Assembly: GCF_014467235.1 (NCBI RefSeq) | Contig: NZ_NKHP01000003.1 | Coordinates: 214,205 to 278,204, forward strand | Direction: 5' to 3' | Length of the DNA stretch: 64,000 nt | Origin: Xenorhabdus indica | GTDB lineage: Bacteria > Pseudomonadota > Gammaproteobacteria > Enterobacterales > Enterobacteriaceae | Shown here: piece after piece, positions 31,092 through 42,146 of the stretch | Layout: each line of letters opens with the position of its first letter | Numbering within the stretch: the first letter of the stretch is position 1 | Translations under genes and position numbers: made by a program | Notes under the pieces: generated by a model | The model's database searches: none | What the model was told of the DNA's origin: nothing | The model's input: only the letters and a program-made list of their open reading frames with translations

Positions 31092-32147
31092 TTATGTGCG
31101 CGAACGCCTCGCTAATGCGACTCCAGCACCAACCAACATACCGATAGCTCCCCACAGAATCATCATAAATGCACGGCGAGGACTATCTCTGTTGACAGGT
31201 TCTTCAGGTGTTCTGAGATAACGGTAGGTCTGAAAAATATTCTGCAAAGTAGGGCCAACATTTAGGGTCGCCAACATTGCTATATTTTGATCATAATCGA
31301 TGCTGTAATTGGGACCGATAGCTTGCAAAGTTTCGAGTTGTGCTTGCAGCAATGGTACTCCCAGCATGAACATTTTAGATTCAGGCAGTTCATCAAGAGG
31401 GATGTTCGTTTGATTACGTTGAATGCCCTGTTTTTCAGCAACCTTCAATGATTGCTGCAAGACATTCAACTCACGGTTATACATTGCCTTGGCCACCATT
31501 TCTTGTCGTTTGACCAACGCTTTCATTGATTGAGTACGTGTAGCCCACGCACCTTTAATTTCATTGTTCAGGTGGGTACTGGCGCGTTGATTAGCAAAAG
31601 CAATATATTCCCGCAGCAGTCGGTTGGCATCTATTGCTGTTTCTGCCGTTAATTTAATGTGTTCATTCTGCGCATTTTTCTCATTACGGCGTGTCACCTG
31701 AATATTGTTGATCAATTCTTCCAGTAACACGGCATCCGCTTTACTATTACCCTCTCGGCGCTGTTTGTAATAATTGGAATGAAGCCAGAATTCACGACGG
31801 GTATCATATGCTTCAACTTGCGTCATGAACTCTTTATATGCACCATCGGGAATAGTCGGTAACTGGGCTTCCGGCGAAGCATTAATGTGAGTATCTAAAT
31901 TGCGCAGAAATTGCTGTTGTGAATAATAACTCCCCAGATTATTCGTCGTCGGTAAATCTACAATAGCGGTTGCGCTCCATTTTTGCTGCATCAGATACGA
32001 TGCAGCCAGAGCGACAGCAGCGAAAATAATTGCCAGTGCGATAATCCATATCTTTCCACGCCACAGAGCATAACAGAGTGCACGAATATCCAATTCATGC
32101 TCTATAGCTGCCTGACCCTGATTAGATTTCGTTTCTGAGTTTTTCAC
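31092..32147 (-). CDS. wzzE: WzzE, ECA chain-length regulator
   Basis: A 351-residue polysaccharide co-polymerase: an N-terminal membrane helix (about residues 33-52) after ELDIRALCYALWRGKIW, a large helical periplasmic domain (QQKWSATAIVDLP to AMLATLNVGP), and a C-terminal membrane helix near residues 325-345 before RRSRT. It sets the modal length of ECA chains made by WzyE. It lies 32 bp after wecA. Confidence 0.94.
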   Translation of the reverse strand: MKNSETKSNQGQAAIEHELDIRALCYALWRGKIWIIALAIIFAAVALAASYLMQQKWSATAIVDLPTTNNLGSYYSQQQFLRNLDTHINASPEAQLPTIPDGAYKEFMTQVEAYDTRREFWLHSNYYKQRREGNSKADAVLLEELINNIQVTRRNEKNAQNEHIKLTAETAIDANRLLREYIAFANQRASTHLNNEIKGAWATRTQSMKALVKRQEMVAKAMYNRELNVLQQSLKVAEKQGIQRNQTNIPLDELPESKMFMLGVPLLQAQLETLQAIGPNYSIDYDQNIAMLATLNVGPTLQNIFQTYRYLRTPEEPVNRDSPRRAFMMILWGAIGMLVGAGVALARRSRT

Positions 32148-32179
32148 TGCGCCAAACCTCTTTGATAAGCCGATTATTT

Positions 32180-33268
32180 TTAATGATGGCTTGCAACCCG
32201 ACGCATCCGACGTTTACACCGTTTGATAAAACGAGCAACCCGCCATGCTCTTTTGATGCAATAGCCATACAATATAAATGCAAGCAAAAACAATGCCAAC
32301 ATTACCCATTCAGGCACAAAACTTAACCGTTCACCTATAATGCCCACTCCAGCCAGCAAAGCTGCTGCCGCAGTAATTAAGACGAATGCCTGACGGGAAG
32401 TAAAACCTGCGCGCATGATCAGGTGATGAATATGCTGACGATCCGGTGAAAATGGACTCATGCCCTTGCGCAGTCGGCGGTACATAATCGCAACCATATC
32501 CATCAATGGGATAGCAATGATCCATAATGCTGTCACAGGGTTAATAGAACGATTTTCCCCTTGAGTCACCTCAGTCAACAGCCAGATGATGGTGAAACCA
32601 ATTAGTGTACTTCCAGCGTCCCCCATAAAGACTTTGAAGCGTTTACCAAGCAGGCCCAGATTGAGAAAAATATAAGGCAATATCCCAGCTATAAATGCAA
32701 AGCACCAAAATGCCAAAGCAGTGTTGCCGCTTTCATAAAGCAAAATACCTAATGCACCGAAAGAGATGCAAGACAATCCCCCCAATAAACCATCAATGCC
32801 ATCCATCATGTTAAAAGCATTAATGGCAGCCCAAACCGCAAACAGTGTAACCACATAGCTAAATGGGCCTAATACCATCTCCCATGGTCCAAACGCATCC
32901 CCCAAACTTTCTAACTTAAGCCCAGAGAAATACATCATACTAATACCTACTAAAGCTTGGATTGTTGCCCGGATTTTTACACTAAGATCAAAGCGATCAT
33001 CCAATGCACCAACAAAAACTAATGCCCCCGCACAAGATAAGTACACCCACTTATGAGGGATAAATTCTTTTGTTATAGCAAAACCAAAACAAATCCCAAA
33101 AAAGATAGATATTCCCCCTACCAGAGGTATTACTCCATGATGACATTTACGATAATTAGGCTTATCAACAAGACCGATCCGCTGTGCTAACTTACGCGCC
33201 ACAAACAAAAATATAAATGAGAATATAAATACGCATAAGATTTCAGCAGCTATACTGGGAATATTCAC
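32180..33268 (-). CDS. wecA: WecA, UDP-GlcNAc:undecaprenyl-phosphate GlcNAc-1-P transferase
   Basis: A 362-residue membrane enzyme with about eleven helices that starts ECA (and often O antigen) by making lipid I. Acidic residues in GALDDRFDLS, FNMMDGIDGLLGG and FMGDAGSTLIGF match the MraY/WecA active site, and SPFSPDRQHIHHL carries the conserved His cluster. I chose the GTG at 33268 because it aligns with the E. coli start and follows a GAGAG sequence; a TTG six codons upstream is possible. It is the first gene of the ECA operon. Confidence 0.94.
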   Translation of the reverse strand: MNIPSIAAEILCVFIFSFIFLFVARKLAQRIGLVDKPNYRKCHHGVIPLVGGISIFFGICFGFAITKEFIPHKWVYLSCAGALVFVGALDDRFDLSVKIRATIQALVGISMMYFSGLKLESLGDAFGPWEMVLGPFSYVVTLFAVWAAINAFNMMDGIDGLLGGLSCISFGALGILLYESGNTALAFWCFAFIAGILPYIFLNLGLLGKRFKVFMGDAGSTLIGFTIIWLLTEVTQGENRSINPVTALWIIAIPLMDMVAIMYRRLRKGMSPFSPDRQHIHHLIMRAGFTSRQAFVLITAAAALLAGVGIIGERLSFVPEWVMLALFLLAFILYGYCIKRAWRVARFIKRCKRRMRRVASHH

Positions 33269-33531
33269 AATAATAACTCTCTGCAAAAATAACAGTAGGT
33301 CATCTAGTATTCATTGACTCTTATATTTCCTTTAATATCAAACTCACTCAATAAGTACCTAGTCAACAAAAAGATGCCTACAATGTAAGAAATTTACACA
33401 TTAGTAAAGACAGTCATAGATCGTGATCAATCATTATTTGCGGAGTATCTATGAAGCACCGTCAGGGAACACGTATCTAAAAAAAGAAAAGCAAAATACA
33501 TGCCATCTTTGCGATTAAATTAAACCATCAA

Positions 33532-33560
33532 TAAAAAACGCCACAAAAAGTGGCGTTTTA
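33532..33560 (-). terminator. Terminator of rho
   Basis: Reading from rho, AAAACGCCAC-TTTTT-GTGGCGTTTT followed by TTAT: a 10-bp stem just after the rho stop. It separates rho from the ECA operon. Confidence 0.85.
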
Positions 33561-33615
33561 AAGAAGTGATCGCTTAACTATTTTTATTTATGGAGTGCGA
33601 ATTTTTGTTTACAGA

Positions 33616-34875
33616 CTACGAACGTTTCATAAAGTCGAAGAATTCTTCGTTTGTTTTTGTCATAGCCAGCTTGTTGATAAGGAATTCCATTGCATCAATT
33701 TCACCCATCGGATGAATAATTTTACGCAATATCCACATCTTCTGTAATTCGTCTTGTGCAGTGAGTAACTCTTCTTTACGTGTACCGGAGCGATTATAGT
33801 CGATAGCAGGGAAAACACGTTTTTCCGCAATCTTACGGGACAAGTGTAACTCCATGTTACCTGTACCTTTAAATTCTTCGTAAATAACCTCATCCATCTT
33901 AGAACCGGTATCAACCAGAGCTGTCGCGATGATGGTCAAGCTACCACCTTCTTCAACATTACGAGCTGCACCGAAGAAGCGTTTTGGACGATGCAGCGCA
34001 TTTGCATCCACACCACCAGTCAATACCTTACCGGAAGCCGGAACAACGGTGTTATAAGCACGAGCCAGGCGGGTTATAGAGTCTAACAGGATAATAACGT
34101 CTTTTTTGTGTTCAACCAGACGTTTTGCTTTTTCGATCACCATTTCAGCCACTTGAACGTGGCGGGAAGCCGGCTCATCAAAAGTAGAAGCGATAACTTC
34201 ACCTTTTACCAGACGCTGCATTTCGGTGACTTCTTCTGGGCGTTCATCGATCAGCAGCACCATCAACACACAATCTGGATAATTGTGGGCAATATTAGCC
34301 GCGATGTTTTGCAGTAACATGGTCTTACCCGCTTTTGGTGGAGCAACAATCAGACCACGCTGACCACGACCAATAGGCGCTGCCAAATCCAGAACTCGAG
34401 CAGTCAAATCTTCGGTAGAACCATTACCACGTTCCATACGTAACCGGCTGTTAGCATGGAGAGGAGTCAAGTTCTCAAACAGGATCTTACTACGGGCATT
34501 TTCAGGTTTATCGAAGTTAACTTCATTAACTTTCAACAAAGCAAAATAACGTTCACCTTCTTTTGGTGGGCGGATTTTACCTGAAATAGTGTCACCTGTA
34601 CGGAGATTAAAACGGCGAATTTGACTAGGAGAAACGTAGATATCATCGGGACCTGCAAGGTAGGAGCTGTCTGCTGAGCGGAGGAAACCGAATCCATCCT
34701 GCAATATCTCCAGCACACCATCTCCGAAAATATCTTCTCCACTCTTCGCATGCTGTTTGAGGATAGAGAAGATAATATCTTGTTTGCGCATACGAGCCAG
34801 GTTTTCCAGCCCCATATTTTCGCCGAGAGTGATCAACTCTGATACCGGCGTATTCTTTAATTCGGTAAGATTCAT
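33616..34875 (-). CDS. rho: Rho, transcription termination factor
   Basis: A 419-residue hexameric RNA helicase, identical in length to E. coli Rho. It has the N-terminal [19 protein letters not shown], the RNA-binding cold-shock fold with [20 protein letters not shown], Walker [12 protein letters not shown] near residue 178, and the Q/R loop regions [11 protein letters not shown] and [21 protein letters not shown]. It is encoded between trxA and wecA, as in E. coli, and is followed by an intrinsic terminator. Confidence 0.98.
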   Translation of the reverse strand: MNLTELKNTPVSELITLGENMGLENLARMRKQDIIFSILKQHAKSGEDIFGDGVLEILQDGFGFLRSADSSYLAGPDDIYVSPSQIRRFNLRTGDTISGKIRPPKEGERYFALLKVNEVNFDKPENARSKILFENLTPLHANSRLRMERGNGSTEDLTARVLDLAAPIGRGQRGLIVAPPKAGKTMLLQNIAANIAHNYPDCVLMVLLIDERPEEVTEMQRLVKGEVIASTFDEPASRHVQVAEMVIEKAKRLVEHKKDVIILLDSITRLARAYNTVVPASGKVLTGGVDANALHRPKRFFGAARNVEEGGSLTIIATALVDTGSKMDEVIYEEFKGTGNMELHLSRKIAEKRVFPAIDYNRSGTRKEELLTAQDELQKMWILRKIIHPMGEIDAMEFLINKLAMTKTNEEFFDFMKRS

Positions 34876-35564
34876 AATGGTGGGTTCTTTAACTCGGGGT
34901 ATATCTCGAACTATGAACGTGAATGGTATGGCAGCGTTATCGGTGCCTGTTTATTTGTACCCAAAACAAATACAACCTCTTAACATATTAATTTATATTA
35001 CAAGGCAATAGTCTGAAGTACGCTAATTGATTTCAAAATAAGGCTAACAAACTGTTAAAACACAACCGAGATAACAATAACGAAATGTGATTAATCTCAA
35101 TACAAGAGCTATCTCAGTGTAAGTAATGTTTCAGCAAATACTGTTTAACAATATTGTCTTAGTAAACACTATCTCAGCAAAAAAATTCAGTAAAAGAAGA
35201 CTTCGACATAAAACGTCCAGTACGAAAACATCATCGGGATGTTCAGCATAAAGACGTCTTCAGCACCAAGCTATATACTGAATGGCTCACTATATATGCT
35301 TTCAGAAACTCTACTAAATACGATATGCTATCAGATATTTCAAGGTGATCCAGAGATAACAGATTTATCAGACACTATAGATTGTTTAGTATGTAACATG
35401 CCTGGTGTCAATTCTTCATATAAATTATGAAAATCTTGCTAACGCATGTTTCATATAAGCACGTGGCAGCTAACTTACCATGCTTCGTTGCGGACGTCTA
35501 GCTGTCAATAAGATAAATCACTTTATCTGCTAAACGCCCATAATTACTGTGAGCTAACTCTAAG
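34876..35564 (-). other. Long rho leader/intergenic region between trxA and rho
   Basis: About 690 bp of AT-rich sequence. E. coli rho has an autoregulated leader with a short rhoL frame; no recognisable rhoL homologue is present. Reading toward rho, a 19-codon frame (ATG at 35399, stop at 35340-35342) begins 12 bp into a TTGACA-containing stretch, and TTGACA also occurs near 35510, so promoters are likely here, but I cannot fix the start site. Codons read on the other strand (35239-35430) look like chance. Confidence 0.4.
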
Positions 35565-35906
35565 TTAGAAATGTGGTTCCAAAAATTCTTTCAGTTGAGT
35601 TTTTGACAAAGCTCCCACTTTCACCGCAACTTTTTCGCCGTCTTTGAACAAAATCATCGTCGGAATACCACGAATACCGAATTTCGGCGCAGTTTCGGTA
35701 TGATCATCAACATTCAATTTAGCAACGGTCAGTTTACCTGTATACTCAACAGCTATTTCATCCAGAATAGGCGCAACCATTTTACAAGGGCCACACCATT
35801 CAGCCCAGAAATCAACCAAAACGACACCTTCTAATTTCAGTTTATCTCCATTAAAGTCACTGTCAGCCAAATGAATAACACCAGCATTCACAATCTTTTC
35901 ACTCAT
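35565..35906 (-). CDS. trxA: TrxA, thioredoxin 1
   Basis: A 113-residue thioredoxin with the WCGPC active site (Cys38 and Cys41), the buried Asp and the cis-proline loop [11 protein letters not shown]. It reduces protein disulfides with TrxB and supplies electrons to ribonucleotide reductase. It is four residues longer than E. coli TrxA, at the N-terminus ([13 protein letters not shown]). It is divergent from rhlB and upstream of rho. Confidence 0.96.
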   Translation of the reverse strand: MSEKIVNAGVIHLADSDFNGDKLKLEGVVLVDFWAEWCGPCKMVAPILDEIAVEYTGKLTVAKLNVDDHTETAPKFGIRGIPTMILFKDGEKVAVKVGALSKTQLKEFLEPHF

Positions 35907-36025
35907 TATTTGGACTCCGAAGTAAAATCTTTTACGTTATCAGTGTACATTAACCAATATAAGGTGTCTTTATTTCAGCGGATACACTTTCTTAAAGCAA
36001 TAGTTAGCTGATATTCTACCACACT

Positions 36026-37306
36026 ATGAGCAAAACACATTTGACAGAAAAGAAGTTTTCCGACTTCGCATTGCACCCCAAAGTCATTGAAGCCCTTAAT
36101 AAAAAGGGTTTTTCCAACTGTACACCGATACAGGCGCTAACATTGCCTTTTACTGTCGAAGGCCAAGATGTTGCGGGGCAAGCACAAACCGGAACGGGCA
36201 AGACGCTCGCATTTCTGGCGTCTACTTTTCATTATTTACTGACTCATCCCGCCAAGGAGCATAAAACCAATCAACCAAGAGCGTTGATTATGGCTCCGAC
36301 CCGTGAACTGGCCGTTCAGATCTACTCTGATGCAGAAGAGCTAGCTGAAGTCACAGGGTTAAAAATGGGTCTGGCCTACGGTGGAGATGGCTATGATAAA
36401 CAGCTAAAGGTGCTGGAATCTGGCGTTGATATCGTCATTGGCACAACAGGTCGTCTTATTGATTACGCCAAGCAAGGATATATCAATCTTGGTGCTATTC
36501 AAGTTGTTGTATTGGACGAGGCCGATCGCATGTACGATCTCGGTTTTATCAAGGATATCCGTTGGTTATTCCGTCGGATGCCTGCGGCAACTGAACGCAT
36601 GAATCTGTTGTTCTCCGCCACTTTATCTTATCGGGTGCGCGAACTGGCCTTCGAACAGATGAACAATCCTGAATATGTGGAAGTGGAACCATTGCAGAAA
36701 ACCGGGCACCGTATCCAGGAAGAGCTTTTTTATCCTTCTAATGAAGAAAAAATGCGTTTGTTACAGACTTTATTGGAAGAAGAGTGGCCCGACCGCTGCA
36801 TTATTTTCGCAAATACCAAACACCGCTGTGAAGATATCTGGGCTCATCTGGCTGCCGATGGACATCGTGTCGGTCTGCTGACCGGTGATGTAGCACAGAA
36901 AAAACGTTTGCGCATATTGGAAGAATTTAGTCTGGGCAATCTGGATATTTTGGTCGCCACCGATGTTGCTGCACGTGGGCTGCATATTCCTTCCGTAACA
37001 CACGTGTTTAACTATGATTTACCGGATGACTGTGAAGATTACGTTCATCGTATTGGCCGAACTGGCCGTGCCGGCGAAAGCGGTCATTCAATCAGTCTGG
37101 CCTGTGAAGAATATGCGCTGAACCTGCCAGCCATTGAAGAATATATCCAGCATCAGATCCCTGTGAGCAAATATAACAGCGATGCATTACTGAAAGATTT
37201 ACCCGTGCCCAAACGCCGCAACCGCGCACGTTCAGGAGGACATCCGCGCCGTACCAATACGACGCGCCGTGGTAATACTGTTCGTAATCGTAAACGCAAT
37301 TCGTAA
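36026..37306 (+). CDS. rhlB: RhlB, DEAD-box RNA helicase of the degradosome
   Basis: A 426-residue DEAD-box helicase: Q motif FSNCTPIQ, Walker [36 protein letters not shown], and [13 protein letters not shown] and [10 protein letters not shown] in the second RecA domain. The C-terminal tail is Arg-rich ([21 protein letters not shown]), as in E. coli RhlB, which unwinds structured RNA for PNPase within the RNase E degradosome. Its convergence with no gene and 42-bp spacing to gppA suggest co-transcription. Confidence 0.96.
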   Translation: MSKTHLTEKKFSDFALHPKVIEALNKKGFSNCTPIQALTLPFTVEGQDVAGQAQTGTGKTLAFLASTFHYLLTHPAKEHKTNQPRALIMAPTRELAVQIYSDAEELAEVTGLKMGLAYGGDGYDKQLKVLESGVDIVIGTTGRLIDYAKQGYINLGAIQVVVLDEADRMYDLGFIKDIRWLFRRMPAATERMNLLFSATLSYRVRELAFEQMNNPEYVEVEPLQKTGHRIQEELFYPSNEEKMRLLQTLLEEEWPDRCIIFANTKHRCEDIWAHLAADGHRVGLLTGDVAQKKRLRILEEFSLGNLDILVATDVAARGLHIPSVTHVFNYDLPDDCEDYVHRIGRTGRAGESGHSISLACEEYALNLPAIEEYIQHQIPVSKYNSDALLKDLPVPKRRNRARSGGHPRRTNTTRRGNTVRNRKRNS

Positions 37307-37348
37307 CCGTAGTGTTCAGGCTGATTAACATAATTCTGGAATAACAAA

Positions 37349-38869
37349 ATGCTGAGTTCTTCGCTCTATGCCGCTATCGATTTAGGCTCAAACAGTTTTC
37401 ATATGCTGGTTGTCCGCAGAGTATCCGATAGTATTCAAGTGGTCGCCCGCATTAAACGTAAAGTCAGGCTGGCCGCTGGGTTGGATAAAAATAACCATTT
37501 ATCCCAACAGGCAATGGAGCGGGGATGGCAATGCCTTCGCCTTTTTGCAGAATATTTGCAGGATATCCCTGCTCTACAGATCCGCGTTGTCGCTACAGCA
37601 ACATTGCGACTTGCTGAAAATTCCAATGAATTTGTTGGCAAAGCCTCTAAAATATTAGGTACTCCGGTTAAAGTCATCAAAGGTGAAGAAGAAGCTCGAC
37701 TGATTTATCAAGGTGTTGCCCATACTACAGGCGGGCCGGAAAAACGTCTCGTGGTAGATATTGGTGGCGGTAGTACAGAACTTGTCACGGGTATTGGTGC
37801 AAAGGCTACACAGTTATTCAGCCTTGAAATGGGCTGTGTTACCTGGCTCGAACGCTATTTCAATGATCGCACTCTGACAGAAGAGAACTTTGCTAAAGCA
37901 GAAATGGCCGCTCACCATATTCTTACTCCTGTTATCACAGCACTTCTGGAACAAGGCTGGCAGATTTGTGTCGGAGCATCGGGTACAGTGCAGGCTCTTC
38001 AGGAGATCATGATTGCCCAAGGTATGGATGAACTCATCACCCTGTCCAAATTGCAACAGCTTAAATCTAAGGCGATTGAATGCGGAAAGCTGGAAGAGCT
38101 GGAAATAGATGGCCTAACACTAGAGCGGGCATTGGTTTTTCCAAGTGGCTTGGCAATCCTGATTGCTATCTTTCAGGCCTTAGGTATCGAAAGTATGACT
38201 CTGGCAGGAGGTGCACTGCGTGAGGGGCTGGTTTATGGCATGCTGGAACTTCCTGTCGAGCGAGACATTCGTGCCAGAACCTTGCAAGATATTCAGCAAC
38301 GCTTTCAGGTCGATACTGAACAGGCACAGCGAGTCAGACAACTAGCAGAGTCTTTTTTTCAACAAATCGCTAAAACGTGGGAATTGGATGAGCGATGTCG
38401 CGAACTGTTAGTCAGCGCTTGTTTGCTCCATGAAATCGGCTTGTGTGTCGATTTTCGCCAAGGGCCAGCTCATTCTGCTTATCTGATCAGCCACTTAGAC
38501 CTACCCGGCTATACTCCAGCTCAAAAACGCTTACTAGCGACATTGTTGAAAAATCAAAGTGGATCCATCAACCTGGCATCATTCAGTCAACAAAATGCGT
38601 TACCGGCATTACTGGCGCTGCAATTATGCCGTTTACTGCGCCTTGCTATTATCTTTGCCAGCCGTCGGCGAGATGATTCTTTAGCAACTCTGCGTTTGCG
38701 GGCAGAAAATGACATACTTACTATTACTCTTCCCCATCAGTGGCAAACACAACACCCACTCAGTGCCGAAACATTACATCAAGAAGTTAAGTGGCAAAGT
38801 TATATTCAATGGACATTAATTATTGAAGAGCAATTTATTAAAGAGCAGAATAATTTCAATTTAGGATAA
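37349..38869 (+). CDS. gppA: GppA, pppGpp/exopolyphosphate phosphohydrolase
   Basis: A 506-residue Ppx/GppA phosphatase with the actin-like ATPase start [29 protein letters not shown] and GASGTVQAL, followed by an HD-like C-terminal half ([11 protein letters not shown]). It converts pppGpp to ppGpp. It is about 12 residues longer than E. coli GppA. Located after rhlB, it converges with rep. Confidence 0.93.
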   Translation: MLSSSLYAAIDLGSNSFHMLVVRRVSDSIQVVARIKRKVRLAAGLDKNNHLSQQAMERGWQCLRLFAEYLQDIPALQIRVVATATLRLAENSNEFVGKASKILGTPVKVIKGEEEARLIYQGVAHTTGGPEKRLVVDIGGGSTELVTGIGAKATQLFSLEMGCVTWLERYFNDRTLTEENFAKAEMAAHHILTPVITALLEQGWQICVGASGTVQALQEIMIAQGMDELITLSKLQQLKSKAIECGKLEELEIDGLTLERALVFPSGLAILIAIFQALGIESMTLAGGALREGLVYGMLELPVERDIRARTLQDIQQRFQVDTEQAQRVRQLAESFFQQIAKTWELDERCRELLVSACLLHEIGLCVDFRQGPAHSAYLISHLDLPGYTPAQKRLLATLLKNQSGSINLASFSQQNALPALLALQLCRLLRLAIIFASRRRDDSLATLRLRAENDILTITLPHQWQTQHPLSAETLHQEVKWQSYIQWTLIIEEQFIKEQNNFNLG

Positions 38870-38920
38870 TTATGCATTCTAATAACTCTTAACTTACAAG
38901 AAAAAACGAAGGAAAAGCAC

Positions 38921-38958
38921 TCCCCAGTCACTTCACTGGTGATGAGACTGGGGTAAGG
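38921..38958. terminator. Hairpin between convergent gppA and rep
   Basis: An inverted repeat CCCCAGTC / GACTGGGG with a nested TCAC/GTGA core lies between the two stop codons. T runs are weak on both sides, so it may act as a bidirectional block rather than a strong intrinsic terminator. Confidence 0.45.
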
Positions 38959-38970
38959 ATATTAACCCGC

Positions 38971-41004
38971 TTAGTAGTTACCACCATTTTTTTGTCCAAG
39001 GCCAAAACGGGATTTGATATCCGCAAGGCGTGATTGCCCCTGTTTCATACGTTCTTCTGCACTGATGGCTCTCTTACCTTGTGGCCAATCCAGATCATCT
39101 TGTGGCAACTCTAACAAAAATCGGCTCGGTTCAGGGCGGATCAATTCTCCATACTGGCGACGTTCTTTACTAAGGGTAAAAAAGAGTTCCCGTTGCGCAC
39201 GGGTAATACCAACATAAGCCAAACGCCGTTCTTCTTCGATATTATCCTCATTAATACTGCTTTGATGTGGTAATAACCCTTCCTCCATTCCTACCAGAAA
39301 AACATAAGGAAATTCCAGGCCCTTGGAAGCATGCAACGTCATAAGCTGAACCTGATCCAATTCTTCATCTTCTTCACCCCGCTCCAGCATATCCCGTAAA
39401 GTAAAGCGAGCCACAACCTGAGAGAGTGTCATTGGTTCATTCAGATCATCACCTTCAAGCATTTCACTCATCCAGGTGAAAAGCTGATTGACATTCTTCA
39501 TCCTCATTTCAGCAGCCTTAGGACTGGGAGAGTTCTCATACAGCCAACTTTCATAATCCATACCGTGCAATAAATCCCTTACGGCCAACAATGGTTCACG
39601 TTCTGCCTGACAGGAAATTTCATCCATCCAGTGGGTAAAACGCTGTAGAGCAGCCAATCCGCGACCGGACAAATTCTGCTCCAAACCAAGGTCGAAACTG
39701 GCATAATACAAGCTTTTGTCACGCTGCCTTGCCCATTCTCCCAATTTCTGAATCGTCACTGGCCCTATTTCCCGACGTGGTGTATTGACGATCCGTAAAA
39801 ATGCACTGTCATCATCAGGATTCGTCATTATTCGCAGATAAGAGAGCAAATCCTTAATTTCCGGCCGGGAAAAAAACGACGTTCCACCAGAAATGCGGTA
39901 AGGAATGCGGTTTTGCATCAACATCTTTTCAAAGATACGGGATTGATGATTACCACGGTATAAAATAGCGTAATCTTTATACTCGGTTTTATTGATAAAG
40001 TGGTGGGCAATCAATTCCCCTACGACGCGCTCAGCTTCATGATCTTCATTATTTGCTTCGATCACACGTAGAGGATCGCCATAACTCAACTCAGAAAAAA
40101 GTTTCTTCTCAAATACATGAAGATTATTCGCAATCAGGATATTTGCCGATTTCAGTATTCTCCCTGATGAACGATAATTTTGCTCCAGCTTGATCACATT
40201 GAGTTGTGGGAAATCTTCCTTTAACAGGATTAGGTTTTGCGGACGAGCACCGCGCCATGAATAAATTGACTGGTCATCATCACCGACAACGGTAAAACGT
40301 GCCCGGTTACCTACCAGTAACTTCACCAGTTGATACTGACTGGTATTGGTATCCTGATATTCATCCACCAGCAAGTAACGAATTCTGTTTTGCCAACGCT
40401 CCCTGACTTCTTCGTCCCGCATTAACAACAATGTTGGTTTAGTAATCAGATCATCAAAATCAAGAACATTACAACTGTTCAGATGTAAATCGTAACGACG
40501 ATAGCACTCTGCAAACTGATGTTCTTGAACTGAACGAGCTTGTCTCATCGCCTGTTCCGGTGACATCAGGTCATTCTTCCAGTTGGAGATATTTGAGATG
40601 AGTTTTTGTAGGAGATCTTTATCTTCTTCCAATAAATCCGCGGTCAGATCTTTCAACAATGCCATTTGATCCTGATCATCGAACAGAGAAAAGTTACTCT
40701 TCATCCCAAGTGCTTTATATTCACGCTTGACGATCTCCAGCCCTAACGTATGGAATGTTGAGATCATTAATCCCTTAGTTTCCTTACGACCCAATGTTTG
40801 GGCTACGCGCTCTTTCATTTCACGTGCGGCTTTATTGGTGAAAGTCACAGCCGCAATATGACGGGCTTGATAACCACAAATACGGATCAAGTGGGCTATT
40901 TTACTGGTGATAACTCTGGTCTTACCAGAGCCTGCACCCGCCAGAACCAAACAAGGCCCTGTCACAAATTCAACCGCTTGTTGTTGGCTAGGATTTAATC
41001 GCAT
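38971..41004 (-). CDS. rep: Rep, ATP-dependent 3'-5' DNA helicase
   Basis: A 677-residue superfamily-1A helicase starting [30 protein letters not shown] (Walker A at residues 22-29), with [35 protein letters not shown] and [10 protein letters not shown]. It clears proteins from DNA ahead of the replication fork with DnaB. It is a paralogue of UvrD in the same window, but the N-terminus and length (673 in E. coli) identify Rep. In this genome its upstream neighbour is yigI. Confidence 0.97.
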   Translation of the reverse strand: MRLNPSQQQAVEFVTGPCLVLAGAGSGKTRVITSKIAHLIRICGYQARHIAAVTFTNKAAREMKERVAQTLGRKETKGLMISTFHTLGLEIVKREYKALGMKSNFSLFDDQDQMALLKDLTADLLEEDKDLLQKLISNISNWKNDLMSPEQAMRQARSVQEHQFAECYRRYDLHLNSCNVLDFDDLITKPTLLLMRDEEVRERWQNRIRYLLVDEYQDTNTSQYQLVKLLVGNRARFTVVGDDDQSIYSWRGARPQNLILLKEDFPQLNVIKLEQNYRSSGRILKSANILIANNLHVFEKKLFSELSYGDPLRVIEANNEDHEAERVVGELIAHHFINKTEYKDYAILYRGNHQSRIFEKMLMQNRIPYRISGGTSFFSRPEIKDLLSYLRIMTNPDDDSAFLRIVNTPRREIGPVTIQKLGEWARQRDKSLYYASFDLGLEQNLSGRGLAALQRFTHWMDEISCQAEREPLLAVRDLLHGMDYESWLYENSPSPKAAEMRMKNVNQLFTWMSEMLEGDDLNEPMTLSQVVARFTLRDMLERGEEDEELDQVQLMTLHASKGLEFPYVFLVGMEEGLLPHQSSINEDNIEEERRLAYVGITRAQRELFFTLSKERRQYGELIRPEPSRFLLELPQDDLDWPQGKRAISAEERMKQGQSRLADIKSRFGLGQKNGGNY

Positions 41005-41241
41005 ACTGTTTTGAAGGTTATGTCAGGATGAAAGATCAAGGAGCGAAATTGTAGCAGAAAGCAGCACAGGAAGGAGATTTTCTTTACAGCAGGTGGTTAT
41101 TACTAAATAAAGTGATAAATTGACAAGAAATTAGCGGGAATTAATAGTTCCGGTTCAATTATAGTTTAATAATTGGCGGGTTTATCTTGCAAAAAAGGAA
41201 TGTGTTTTTTATCACATCCCTCTCGTTAAAAATATTAAACA

Positions 41242-41727
41242 TCATCCAACCAAATAAGTTCCTGTTGCACTGGCGATATGTATCTGTTTTTCATTGTGCA
41301 ATTCTATTCTGGCGACTGATACTTTATTACCGGCACGAATGATATGACTACTGGCGGTAAATACCTCGCCACGTCCGGGGCGCAGGTAATCAACGCGCAG
41401 ATCTATAGTACCTATAGTAGGCAGACGTTTTTGCATTTCCTCTATCGTGATGACTTTCATCGTGGCCAGTGCACTCCCGGTACAGACTAAGCCACCAGCA
41501 ACATCAAGTATTGAAGCTATAGCGCCACCATGCAGGATTTTTTGGGCTATATTACCCACCAGCTTATCTTGATGGAAAAATTGAAGTTCTGCATAGTCTT
41601 TTTCAAAACGAACCAATTCAAGCCCCAACAATTGGTTGAATGGCATATGATAAACAAACACCTCACCTATAAACTTACGAGCCTCTTCTTGTGTTAAAGG
41701 TTGGGTTGGTTGCTGTATCGTTTCCAT
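41242..41727 (-). CDS. yigI: YigI, hotdog-fold thioesterase
   Basis: A 161-residue 4HBT-superfamily protein; [15 protein letters not shown] is the hotdog helix motif and [10 protein letters not shown] a conserved strand. E. coli YigI is a medium/long-chain acyl-CoA thioesterase of about 155 residues. It is divergent from the pldA remnant and recQ. In E. coli its other neighbour is rarD; here it is rep. Confidence 0.9.
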   Translation of the reverse strand: METIQQPTQPLTQEEARKFIGEVFVYHMPFNQLLGLELVRFEKDYAELQFFHQDKLVGNIAQKILHGGAIASILDVAGGLVCTGSALATMKVITIEEMQKRLPTIGTIDLRVDYLRPGRGEVFTASSHIIRAGNKVSVARIELHNEKQIHIASATGTYLVG

Positions 41728-41917
41728 ATTGGATTTCCTGAGAATTAAAAAAATAAATTCACTGATATTAGATAGTTATTTTTGGTTAATAACTTGTTAA
41801 GTTTATGCTTTTATTTTCCAGCTTGCCAGTCTGAGAAGCGCTTCGAAAAAACAATTTCATAAAGAAAAAGTTGCTATAAAAAATGCTCGTTTCGTGTTTA
41901 GAATGTCTCAGTAATAA

Positions 41918-42088
41918 ACAAGCAATGGTTATGATGGCAGGAACAGGGTTGACCCGAAGTCGAAACATGTTCGCGTTTATACACAAGTATTCAGTGGACA
42001 GGACGAGTCGATGATTGATTATAACTCCAGGCAGACTCGATTTGGCATCGGTGCCATGCTGAATGAGATATACTGTAATAGCTTCTAG
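41918..42088 (+). pseudogene. pldA: pldA remnant (3' end of outer-membrane phospholipase A)
   Basis: The + strand codes for SKHVRVYTQVFSGQDESM followed by IDYNSRQTRFGIGAMLNEIY and a short tail to TAG at 42086-42088. This matches the last strands of E. coli PldA (TKHVRLYTQVYSGYGES, then IDYNFNQTRVGVGVMLNDLF) almost residue by residue. In-frame TAA codons lie directly upstream at 41912-41917, and the remaining ~230 residues, including the catalytic His/Ser, are absent from the 190 bp up to yigI. The location between yigI and recQ is that of E. coli pldA, so this is a deletion remnant. Confidence 0.88.
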
Positions 42089-42146
42089 ATGTAATTTGTT
42101 TAAATAAATAGCTTTGAATAAATAATTTCAATAATTGAGGAAAGGC

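Noticed and set aside
35239..35430. 63-codon + strand frame in the rho leader
   Set aside because: No ribosome-binding site, antisense to the rho leader, no recognisable motif; likely chance.
41786..41986. 66-codon minus-strand frame between yigI and recQ
   Set aside because: It is the reverse of the region that ends in the pldA remnant and has no motif or start signal.
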